64,000 bases of DNA from Incurvaria masculella. Lineage: Eukaryota; Arthropoda; Insecta; Lepidoptera; Incurvariidae. Shown here piece by piece: positions 43,201 to 55,200 of this stretch; position 1 is the stretch's first letter; every line of letters begins with the position of its first letter. The notes under the pieces were generated by a model. The model was not told the origin of the DNA and did no database searches. It saw only the letters and a list, made by a program, of their open reading frames with translations. The stretch lies in assembly GCA_946894095.1 (NCBI GenBank), contig OX335646.2, positions 11,216,077 through 11,280,076 of the forward strand. Reading direction: 5' to 3'. A program made the translations under genes and the position numbers.

Positions 43201-46200
43201 TTCAATCTTTGCAGTCAATGTCCGCAACGCAGATGAAGCGTTAAATAAATGTATGTAGGTATAATCTTAAACACTGTGTTAGTAGGAGGCATTCATTATG
43301 GGAGGAGGGAATGTGGGTGAATTCCAAATTATGGGTATACAGCCGGTGGCGAAATTGGTAGACGCAATACCCGCGAATGGTATGTTTTGCTGGTTCGGGT
43401 CCAGCCTTGCAGTATATTCGTAAAGTAGTTCTTTTTACTGGGCTCTTTCTTCAATTAATGTGTCCTTGCTCTACAGTCGATTATACATACATACATGTCA
43501 CATTCCTTGGGAATATATAGGTTAGGTTAGGTCTTGTACATGAGTAATAGTGGCGAGAGGTCTGCAGCTGAACCGCTGGCAGCGGACCTGCGGCTGGGTC
43601 GCAGATGCCCCTCTGGAGATGGAGATACTGGCGATGCATACACGGGAGATGAAGTTTGGCGACGGAATCTCCATCTCCATCGCCGGGCAGGGCACCATAG
43701 CAACAAACAATCGTGGCGCCATGTACTTAGATGCATACACCCCCTTAAATTATTTCGGTGGTTTCCCGCAGCTGCTAGTTTGGCCCTGAATGTCTGTTAA
43801 TTGGAAAAAAAAAGATTCCGACGAATTGAGAACCTCCTCCTTTTTTTCGAAGTCGGCTAATGATTAAGCCTTTCCAAAACTTGCCTAGTAGTAAAACCAA
43901 ATGCTACATATGTACATAGGTTCATTTAAATAAACATATGTACATAGTTACGGAAGTATATGACTCACATTTAAAAGAACAAGGTACAGATACAGATTGT
44001 CAGCCTCAGTGGCCCAGTGGCGCGACACTTCGGCGATCGCTCTCCGAAGTTAAGCAACGCTGGGTCCGGTCTGGTCTTGGATGGGTGACCATTCGACCGT
44101 TGAGAGGCTGGCCGTGGTTCGGATTCCACGTTAAGCTGTAGGTCCCCTTCCTTACTTACTAGGTGGTAGGGTTTATCCCGCCCGGGTTGGTACCATCGCA
44201 TTGGATGAACGATGGTCGAAGCGGCAATGAAAATTGTCCGTGTTTTCCATCCAGTTCAATGTAGCCGTGCAATATAAGGAAGGTCCTGGCATGGCACCTA
44301 GTTCCCATGTGGTGTGTTGGGCTAATACCATGACAGAACTTGTGGTATTAGCCATCCATGTCCAGTCACATAAAAAAAAAAACAGATTTCCTTGTGGCAT
44401 TATAATGGCCTAGTGGGTTACTGAAAAATAAACAACTTACTTTGGTGGAGGAATTGGTTTTTCTGTTGGGTGTGTGATAGTAACCTCTTGTAACCTGAAG
44501 CGAGAACATTTTGGTCAATCAAATTAAGATCATCCATTTTTTTAGTCTATGCATACATGAAGATTGAAAGAAAAAGAAAAGCACACAAAGACCAACAAAG
44601 TTAAACATAATTAAATAGAAACATTGAAAAGGTCAATGTTAACTTATTGCCAGTATTGCCAGGATTAATCATTCAGGACATTGAAAGTTTGGCATTTTAT
44701 GACTTTATAAAGATCTTTTTATTCTAAATTCAGGAAATGGAGTTCCAGAGTGCACAGTTTCAGCAACATACTTTACAAAATAATGCGTTTAATATGAGAC
44801 ATATTCCAGGAATTTTCTTCATTATTAGCATGTATATCATTTCCTCCTTAAAAATTGTTAAGATAGACTCACCTAAAATTTTCATCTTCCTGAGGTGTGG
44901 AACAATTTGGAAGAATGTCACCAGGCTCTTCGCAGTCTGCATGTATATTTTCAACACTCTCGTCTTCCGGCAAAGTATCCGCATCCAGTCTGCTAATCAA
45001 ATTATAATTTAATATAGATAATGCAGTCAAAAATACAATTGTTGCATATAATGTCAACCTCGGTAGCACGATGCCTTGCTGGGTGAAGCAACTCTGAGCG
45101 CGGTTGGGTTCTAGATGGGTGACCGTTTTTCGTCCGTTGAGGCTGGCCGTTGTTTAGATTGCACGTAAAACTGTAGGTCCCCTTCCTTAATTACTAGGTG
45201 GTAGGGTTAATCCCGCCCAGCTCGGTACCATCACATTGAATTCTGCACGCCCCTAATTACTAGGTGGTAGGGTTAATCCCGCCCAGCTTGGTACCATCAC
45301 ATTGAATTCTGCTCGCGGATTCTTCTCGCTCAAAAATTGCAATGCAGTCGTGCAAAGCGCGCGCAGCCGGCCTTTCCAATATTTCATAGGTGAGTACTGC
45401 TTTATTTGATGTTATGTAATATCTATTTACGCAAAAGTATGTTGAAGATCGTCGAATCGCGTAGGTATATCAATCATTTACTATTGTACAATTTTTCATG
45501 TTTCATACGATTCAACATTCAATTTTCAAATTGTCAAGTTCACTATCGTTAAATTTATCCTTAAACTACATATGTTATTATGTATCTGGACATGGAACTG
45601 ACGTAAATAAACAGTCATGCTATTAGCCTAACACATCAAATGGGAACTACATGCCATGCCAGGAACTTCTTTACGTTGCACGGCTGCATTAATATTTTAT
45701 AACAGACCTTTTTTAAATATGTGTTAGTCCTTTTATCAAGAAACGTGTGACCCGTAACGTAAGTATATGCCTCTGGTCTCTTGTGTCAAAGAGCTTAGAA
45801 ATGAGGATATGTATACCTACGCCCGTGAAGTTTCTTTGCGGGCTCTTCTTTGGGTTGATCTAATCCGCGGATCTTTGTGACGTAACTTGGTGTAGTTTGA
45901 CTACCAAAAAGTTTAAATAAATGAAATGAAATTTATATGTGCATTTCCGTTGCAAATGCGGGGTCGCTAAATAGTTCGGAACCCATGTGAAACTGTAGGT
46001 CCTTTGGTCTTCTTACTAGGTGGTAGAGTTACCAGGTGGAAGGCTGGTTGGTAGATTAACAAAATATGTTCCAACTGGAAATAAAAAAAAACCGTGTTTC
46101 CATACAGTTAAATGTAACCATGTTTATATGGGACGTTTCGTGATGAGTAGCAGAAACTTCAGGCATAGAAAGTACTCAATATTAGGAGAAAAAATACTTA

Positions 46201-49200
46201 TCACTTAAATCGAAATTAGAATTATTTTTTTTGCAGTTCCTAAAAATTTTGTTAAAGTCACGTGACTAATTTGTACAGGGGAGTGTGAAAAAACATCGAA
46301 ATTTAGATTTTAGTGATATGAGTTTATTTTCTTCTAATATTAAAGACTTTCTATTTCAGAAGTATCTGCTACCTATACCGTAACACCCTGTATAAAGGAA
46401 GGTAACTGGCATGGTAACGAATTTCTTTGTGAATGCAGTGTTTTGGTTGGGCAAGCTCGAACTCGGTGTGTATTCGGATTAGCAGTAAAGATGTGTGTCC
46501 TACTTTATCTCTACAGTCCTGAATGATTGCAATCCTTTTAATTATTATTTGTGCGGATTACTGCATATTGTGCTCCCTAATTCAGTTTCAATTTCCTAAT
46601 TATTTCTTTGGGGTAGCTCCCAAAGAATGCAGCAACAAAGTGTTATTACACTCTTACTAGTTCGTTTCGTTCATTGTTTTCAACAATTTGTTAAAATAAT
46701 ACTTGTATTATTGCTGTCTCGGATATCCGCCACAACTAATGTGTGGGATGTGAACAAGTTCGTCCACTTGGGCGAACTTACGCATGTTCCAACATTCGGC
46801 GAATATCCGATCAGTTGGTTGTCGGTTTTTTTCACACACATCAAATAACGTGAACACCACTGATCAAAGAAAGGAGGAGATTTGTTATGTAGCGCGCCAG
46901 CAACGAGACCTGCTGTCTCCATTTTTGCTACGACCAGATACCCAGCTTATACGTACATGCCGCACGCACACGCCGTCATAAACGTATTGGACGGTTTCCA
47001 TTGGTGGGGACTGGCTCGCCTAACGTTATCCTTTCATCACTCATTGACTGCGGAACGGAAAGGGAGTGGCGTCGCGGCCGTGGCGGCACGAACACAAGCT
47101 TAATTTTACATTTACGCTAGAGATTGACTAACTTTAATCGATATCGAGAAGTGTATCGACATATGATGGTGAATGTCTGAATGTTTGCTTTTTAGCTACT
47201 TATATTCAATTATTATGCCGTGAGCTACATTTCAGAAACCTTGTGCTATTATATAAATATATGTTTGTAATTAGACGTTAGTATTTCTTTTCAGTTCCGA
47301 GTTTGTAAGAAAACCTTATAATTTGGCATTTCCGTTCGCACGTTCGTCCGTGTGTCACAACCTTGAGGTTCTTTAAAATTGTATTATATTCGGAGACAAT
47401 TAAAGTATCTATACCCCGATAATCAGTGGTAATTAAATTTTAAGAAAGAAAAAAAGTTTCCTAAAATGTTGTTTCAATAAAGTTTTGTTTCCTAAAAGTT
47501 AATTGATACTTAAAATAAAATTGGAATTTCTCATCATATTATGAGCCATACATCTATACTAATAATAAATCTGTAAAGGGTGTTCATGGAGTAAGTTGCT
47601 TTGTTTTCTAAGATACTTTGTTTGTAGACTTTATGTATGGTACTAAAACTAAATAGACGATTTTCATCAGAAATCAGTTCTGTATGTATGTATGTATGTA
47701 TGTATGTTCCTCCATAACTCTATAACCAATTATCCGCATTAGATGAAACTTAGTACACATACATTGAACTACCCGGGAATCAGGATAGGCTCAACAGAAT
47801 TCAGTTCCGCTTACGCTAAGATGTGGCTGTCATGCAAACTTCTCTACACGGCTCGGCGGGAGGGCGGCGGCGGGGGGGGGGGGGGCGCGGAGGAGGCGCT
47901 TGCTTTTACTAATTGTACCGAAGTACGGCTTGGCATTTCCCGCAACTTTAGGACTACTTGGCATCACGCTAAGTCGCCAAAGGTGCCAGGTCGATTTAGA
48001 TGCGGATTGTACCTACGTCTAGCCTAATTCTACTCAAAACTTATAGGCTACATAATATAACTCTTCATTACCAGAGGGGTGAGTAGAGAGTGTTAAATTC
48101 TTATAACTTGCGAACGTATAGCATCTCTGGGAGCAGTCTGGTTTGGGATGGGTTACCGTTTTCGATGTTGAGGCTGGCTGTGGGTTGGAGTCCACGCAAA
48201 ACTTACCTACGTTACACGTTACTTACTTACTAGGTACGCATATATATATACATATTAGGTGCAAGTGCAGAAAGGTTCTGGCGGCAAATGTATTTTTTTT
48301 AAATAGCCACCAAATTTTTTTTTTTTATGTGACTGGACATGGATGGCTAATACCACAAGTTCTGTCATGGTATTAGCCCAACACACCACATGGGAACTAG
48401 GTGCCATGCCAGGACCTTCCTTATATTGCACGGCTACATTGAACTGGATAGAAAACACGGACAATTTTCATTGCCGCTTCGACCATCGTACATCCAATGC
48501 GATGGTACCAACCCAGGCGGGATAAACCCTACCACCTAGTAAGTAAGGAAGGGGACCTACAGTTTAACGTAGAATCCGAACCATGGCCAGCCTCTCTCAA
48601 CGGTCGAATGGTCACCCATCCAAGACCAGACCGGACCCAGCGTTGCTTAACTTCGGAGAGCGATCGCCGAAGTGTCGCGCCACTGAGCTCTAAGTGGGAA
48701 TTATTTTCTCATTAAATCATGCTATTTCGGCTCGAACGATCTTGATTCAATGTGGTGGTAGATGGATACATTGTCCTGGACCAGCCATGTGGGCTACTTT
48801 TTATCCATGAAATAACTAACCCGAGAGGAGCCGGGTACCGCAGCTAGTCCAGGAATAAAAACTATTTTAATGTTTCTAACATAACATCGCATCGAATTAA
48901 AGATGATCGAGGCTGCAATTAAAATTGTCCGTGTTGAAAAATATAATGTAGTCGTACAATGCCAGGAAGATTGTGTTGGAGGGACTTTCCTTACATACCA
49001 GAGGTCTGGATTCAAATTCCCGACCCGTTTATGCACCACTATATTTCTCTTTCTGAGTTGGATAAGTGCATTTCGTCACGAATGCAAGAATATGTAACAT
49101 AACTATCGATAAAGTAAAACATATTTTATTACTTTTATTTAAAACAGAAAGACGGAGTACATGAATTTAGACGAATATTAAATTAAACTTTATATTTAGG

Positions 49201-52200
49201 CATGTCACAGATATTTTAGTAATACTCCCGGTTTGGAACGACGTCTTAAATAAGAGTTGCTCGAAGCTGTAATTGAAGGTTCCGTCAACTTTAATAAAGC
49301 CGTGCAATATGCGGAAGGTTCTGGAATGGCACCTAGTTTCCGTGTTAGGGTTAGGTGTATATCATGACACTAGGTGTGGTATTAGCCATCCATATCCAGT
49401 TCCATAAAACATACTTTTCCTAATGCTATTTGGTGGTGGCCACCCGGCTTGGTACCATCGCATTTGATAAAAAGTGGTTGCAGCCGCAACGAAAAATATT
49501 CGTGTTTTCCATTAAATGCAATGTACCTGTGCTTATATAAATGAAAACAGGTCCTTGCATGATGCCTAATTTCTTTAGGATTGTGGTGTGTTGAGGGCTT
49601 AAATCATGACAGTAGGTGGAGTCTCCAAGTAGGTCAATCTCTAATCGTGGAGATTGTGGGCTTCATAAGCTATCCAATTCCAATGTGTCGATTAATACTG
49701 CGACATGGTCACATCACTAACTCACTTCTAATGCAGACTACTCGTGATGACCTTTAAAAATTGTTTAAAATTAGAATATTAACAATTACAGTACACTTAC
49801 ATGTGATGTGATGTTCTATGTGTTTGGATATTCACATGTTCACTAAAATTTTTACATATTTTCACCGCCTAGATCGGCATTTCGACAAAAAGCAAGAACG
49901 ATGCGCTCGCGCCGCGCATACAGTAGCACTATGTGCCCGGCTTGCGTCTTGCTCGCTATAAGCGCAATTTTGCGCTTATGACGCCGACACGATCCCGTGC
50001 GCTTTAACCCATCTAGCTCTTATTTACTTAATCTGTGGTGAACACGCTTACATTTGCGTATGATCACACACATGCCGACTGGGCGCTACCATGCGGACAT
50101 GTATACCTACTCTTTCGTGCGACGATGACGAGCGGCACATAAACTTGTACAAAAACAGTTACGACTGCAAAGCGGCGGCGGCAGTTGAGGTGTTGCGGTT
50201 TGTACACGTTAACACAGTTTCATTTGCAGACATCTTGAAAAGCGTAGCGAATGTTTAGTCTTTTGTTTTTCGTTCTACAAACTTCGAATTACGTTGCAAA
50301 ACGTTGTGCAGTAAACATTATCCCAAACATTGGAGAATTTTTCCGTACGCATGTGTGGGACCTGCTTACACATACATGACATTCCTCGTCAATAAGGATG
50401 TTAATCTCAAGGGTATTTTTTTTTTCAAATCGATGAAAACTAGCAACGGAATTTGGAAAAGGGTATATTAATTATGCTAGTATCCATCTGCTCACAGCCT
50501 ATAAAGTTGCTACTTGCAAAAAAATAAGAAAAACCGATCTGTCGATCTATACGCTTTTGTATTGTGATGGGTCATTCCGGCTCCAAAAAGGAATGCATTG
50601 AATGACCTCTGGAATGAAGGTCCAATGTTACTTGCTTCAAAAATCCACAAAAATCTGAAAAAGCTAAAATTTCCACCATTCCGGAATGGTTATATTTCCA
50701 CCCCAAAGTGTCTATAATTTCACTCCAGAATGAATTTCCCTGGAGTGGCTATAACTTAACTCCAGAATGGCTATACTGGAATTGTGGGTACTCTGAGAAA
50801 CCACAAAAGACTTAAATCGGATCCAAGTTTTCATTATCAATTTCGAATAGGCAACAAAAAAAAGGATCAGAGGAAGCGGGTTCTCGGAAGGGGATTCGCC
50901 CGAAATGACCCATCGCTACTTTGTCCCTACAATTTCAATTTGTAAAAGATCTCTTTTTAAATGTAGAAGCTGAATCTGATTAAATTTATAAGTCTACCTA
51001 AATATAACAGTTAGTCCCTATTACTTTTATAATATCTGTACAGTAACTCACTCCTTTGAGAGGATTTCATGCTTTTTCTTCAAATATGGCTGGAGATTGC
51101 TGAGGTACTGCGCATACTTCAGTTCGTACTGACACTTTGCCTCCTCAAGCTTCAGTTGGAACTGATCTCTCTCGTGGGCGCTTAGTGACCTCCACATGCG
51201 ACCTGCGTCTACCAATTTTACCTGAAACAAAACAGCATGATTGTTAGGGAAATGTTCAATATTTATTTTTATTTATTTTGTATTAGGGATTAAACAGCTT
51301 TATCAAGGCAGTTCAGCAAAATCAATTGTAACCGAGTTTCAAAAGCCATTGTGGTCATTAGCGTGAAATTCACAAAATCTTTCAATACAAAAATGTCTGA
51401 TCTATGACATTTGTCTGATCGCACTGATCATATAATAACCTCTACTCTTCTTTCTCTTTTGCTAAAAACTTTTGCCTACGATATTTTCTTCCGTTTTTAC
51501 ATTTCGTGAAAATATTCAATAAAATTAATATGTACACAGCCTGATTCAAGGCTATATTATCGATGGGAAACATATTTACAGAGGTTTAAGAATTGCCCAA
51601 TGCCATCTGCCACCGTATGTGTCCACAGGTAATAAAACAGCACTCAGATATAGGGGATAGCTGCTTAGATAGCCGCTGAAAATTCGGGGGTCCTTGTCGT
51701 AGAGCGGTGGGGCTCTCATAGCTGCGAAAATGGCAATTTGAACCACTAAAAACAGAGCTCGAACCCTCACTTTAACTCAACAGCCTGGGGTGACATTCAG
51801 TCTAGGAGATGGTATTTTGATTTAAGAGCAACCCTGCTGCCTTTCAGGAAGGTGTTGGATGATCAAAGGCTAGTTTGCCACCCCCAATAAATATAGCAGA
51901 AACGAACACAAAATAAACCAAATAAGAGTTCACCTATGCTGCCCGAGACTCACTCCTTTAGCCTGGCTCTGGCTCGGGCTGCCCTACATATCGGAGAGGA
52001 AACCATGTTTGACATCACATGATGAAACCCAAGATAAATTTTATAGCCCTGCACTCGGAACTATATTATTCGCCTCACCTCACCCACACTATTATTTCAA
52101 ACAATTCAGACTACCTACTATCCTTGCACTGCCGATATCTTGCCAAATTTAAAAAGCTCATGTCAAACTCTTTTGAAAGAGTATTACGATAGAAGGTTCA

Positions 52201-55200
52201 ATGTGAACCGCTTAAGACACCACGGTGTCTCAATTCTAAATTGCCAAGCTCTAACATAGAGACAGGCCTCAGACTACGTCCGCCGAGAATAGTTGTGCCG
52301 CCTAACTGCTCCACTTGTCAACAAGCAGAGAAAATTCTTCAAAATCCATGAAGCTCTGAGCTAAACCACAGAGTGAAGAGTTCCAAATTGTGACCACATT
52401 TTATAACAACTTGTGCTGCGTAGCAATCAATAAAAACATAGTTACTATGGGGCAGGCATTGCCAAACCTGGCTAAAGCCCTAACCAAATCGATAGAAAAA
52501 AATCTTTACACGTCTAGACTAGCCATGGGTCATTCCCGGTGCACCCCTATTCCAGAACCCGCTTCCTCTGCTTTAGTTACTCCTTTTGACACTCCCCATT
52601 AGTCTTACTGACTCCTATTCGCATTCCCACTCCTCATTATGGTATTCCCGTTGTGTCTTATTATAGTCATTCTACACCGCACACCGCAAAATAAGTCATT
52701 CCAGAGGAGAACACTTTTTTTTTTCACAACAACCTTTTTTTTTGCTCATTCGAAATTTTCAATGAACATATTTATGTATTTTTGTGGAAATTTTGTTTTG
52801 TTTTGTACAAATTTTCACATGACAGCTAGGTAGATCAGGCCAGGGAGTTTAGTTTGAGTGGTCGCATGATGGGTCTGCGACCAATGTTTCTCAAGATATA
52901 ATTTAAAAAAAAATTGACATGACAGGAAGGTACATGAGGTCGGGGCGTTTATTTTGAGTGGTCGCATGATGGGTCTACGACCAGTGTTTCCGATGATTTA
53001 ATGAAAACAAATTTTGACATGACAGAAAGGTAGGTCAGGTCGGGGCGTTTACTTTGAGTGGTCGCATCATAGGTCTACGACCAGTTTTTCCCAAGATACA
53101 ACGAAAACAAATTTCGACATGACAGGCAGGTAGATCAGGTCAGGACGTTTACTTTGAGTCGTCGCATGATGGGTCTGCGACCAGTGTTTCCTACCTTTTG
53201 ATTACCTACACATACTCATATCCACTCCAAAATAAACCAGAATTAAAAAAACCGGCCAAGTGCGAGTCGGACTCGCACACGAACGGTTCCGTACCATCCT
53301 AAATTATTTTACACCAAAAAATATTGTTTTTTGTATGGGGCCTCCTTTAATTTTTGTTATATTTTTATGTTACTTAATTGTTGTTATAGCGGCAAAATAA
53401 ATACACACTTCGTGAACATTTCAGCTGCCTACCTATTACAGTTCATGAGATACAGCCCTGTGACAGACGGATGGACGGACGGACAGCGGAGGCTTATTAA
53501 TAGGGTTCCGTTTTCACCCTTTGGGTATGGAACCCTAAAAAGGACGCCCTTGCTCCACACTATTCTCTTCCTCACAGACCAAAGTAACTATTATAATATC
53601 TATCTGAGTTTCTTCCATCTTGCTCAGAAGTAGCCGAACGACTGCAAGCAAAATTTGCCGGGTAATGTCGTGCTAGTGCAGTATACTCAGTAGGCCGCGT
53701 CGCATCGCGTCGCTCCGCTGCAGTGCAGTTCCGCCTAGTGCGGTTAGACCTTAAGGTCGGCCCGTAAGCACCTAAAAATTTCGCCTCCCATACAAACGTA
53801 GTTTACTAATTATTTGAAAACCAATGTTCCAACTTACTTGATATTTGGTATCTAAGATAAGGCTACAAATATCTGTGTCTGCATGCCTTTGTTTTTTCGG
53901 TAAATGTATTCTGGGTCAAACCATAGAGAAAACCAAATTCGTATGAAGATTTTCTTTTTGCTTTCATTTCATTCGGTTTGGATTTTTCACAAAAATAAAA
54001 GCGTGCAGACACAGATATTTGTTACCTGATATTAGATATTAAATATCAATTTAATTGGAATAGCGGTTTCCAAATGATTAGTAAACTACGTTTGTATGCG
54101 GAGCATAGCTTACGGGCCGTTCTTAAGGTGGCCCATCCCGCTCATCTCCCCATTCAAAAGGGGAAAGAAGATCACGCCCATATTTCTTGTCAGAGATCCA
54201 AAATTTTGCTCAAAATAGCTTTATTTGATCGAACTAGATGTCTGATGACCATTAGCATTGTAAAATTGTGTTTGGTTTCTAAGTTATAAGTTCCGAAAGT
54301 TCGAATTTTTCGCGCGTTTTATACAATAACTTTGGAGGTGGATTACGTTATGATAAAGTAAGAACATCTTAAAAAGATTAGTCATCAGACATAGCTTAGT
54401 TAGTTAGTTGGGCAAAATGTTTTCCGCGCTAAACCTACTTCACAGAGAGGCCATTGTGCGTAACAAAGGTGACTATGTAAGCCATCCCAGCTCGTCCCAG
54501 AAGTTCAGCATACCCTTTGCATTCTCACAGGCCTCTGTAAGGGATCCCGGTGCTCCCAGGGTCTGCGCCCGATGGTCGGCCACACTCTTGCACTCCAACA
54601 GTACATGGGCGGTTGTTTCCGTTGTCTCCATGCAGCCACGACATAGAGGGCTGTCCGTCACCCCCAGGTTATGGAGGTGCTTGTTGAGTGAACAATGTCC
54701 CGTCATTGTTCCCACCATTGTGCGACATAGCTTATTTAATCAAGATTTATAATCTATTTGGTTTTTATTCGATTTTGGACTACAGCGGTTGTGGTTTACT
54801 TTTGGCTATAAGTCGTTTTGTAATTAAAATTTTCGTAAATCTTACCAAATCATACACTATGCACGTTGTCTTTTTTGTGGATATTTAGCATCTTCCTCAT
54901 CACGGAGCCTATCTTTTTCTTTGAAACATAGAAGGTCCCAGAGCGCGACAGCACGGTTTTGTACCGTGCCCGCGAATGAGTTAGTCCCGCCGGGTTGGGC
55001 CACCTTAACACTCCAATCATTTATAATCAGGGATTCAAAAACAAGGGATCTTACCATTATCCATACCTACCATATACTAATTTTACTGGGATAATATTTT
55101 TTTCAACTTGCACATTATAACAAACTCCTCAACCAACCAGTAAAATGGACTGAAACTAACCTTCGTTTTCGAAAACTTTGACTTATTTTTGATATATGTT

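Noticed and set aside
43515..43530. ggttaggttaggt as insect telomeric (TTAGG)n repeat
   Set aside because: Only about two units; such short runs occur by chance.
44003..44100. Calling a 5S rRNA gene
   Set aside because: Only the promoter-bearing part resembles 5S; the 5' and 3' ends do not match and the sequence continues into a SINE body with poly-A.
46860..47105. GC-richer patch before the Helitron as a possible exon
   Set aside because: Both frames lack family motifs and splice borders; could not be supported.
51576..51770. Minus-strand 64-codon frame with a signal-peptide-like start
   Set aside because: No upstream promoter, splice sites or similarity; hydrophobic start could arise by chance in AT-rich DNA.
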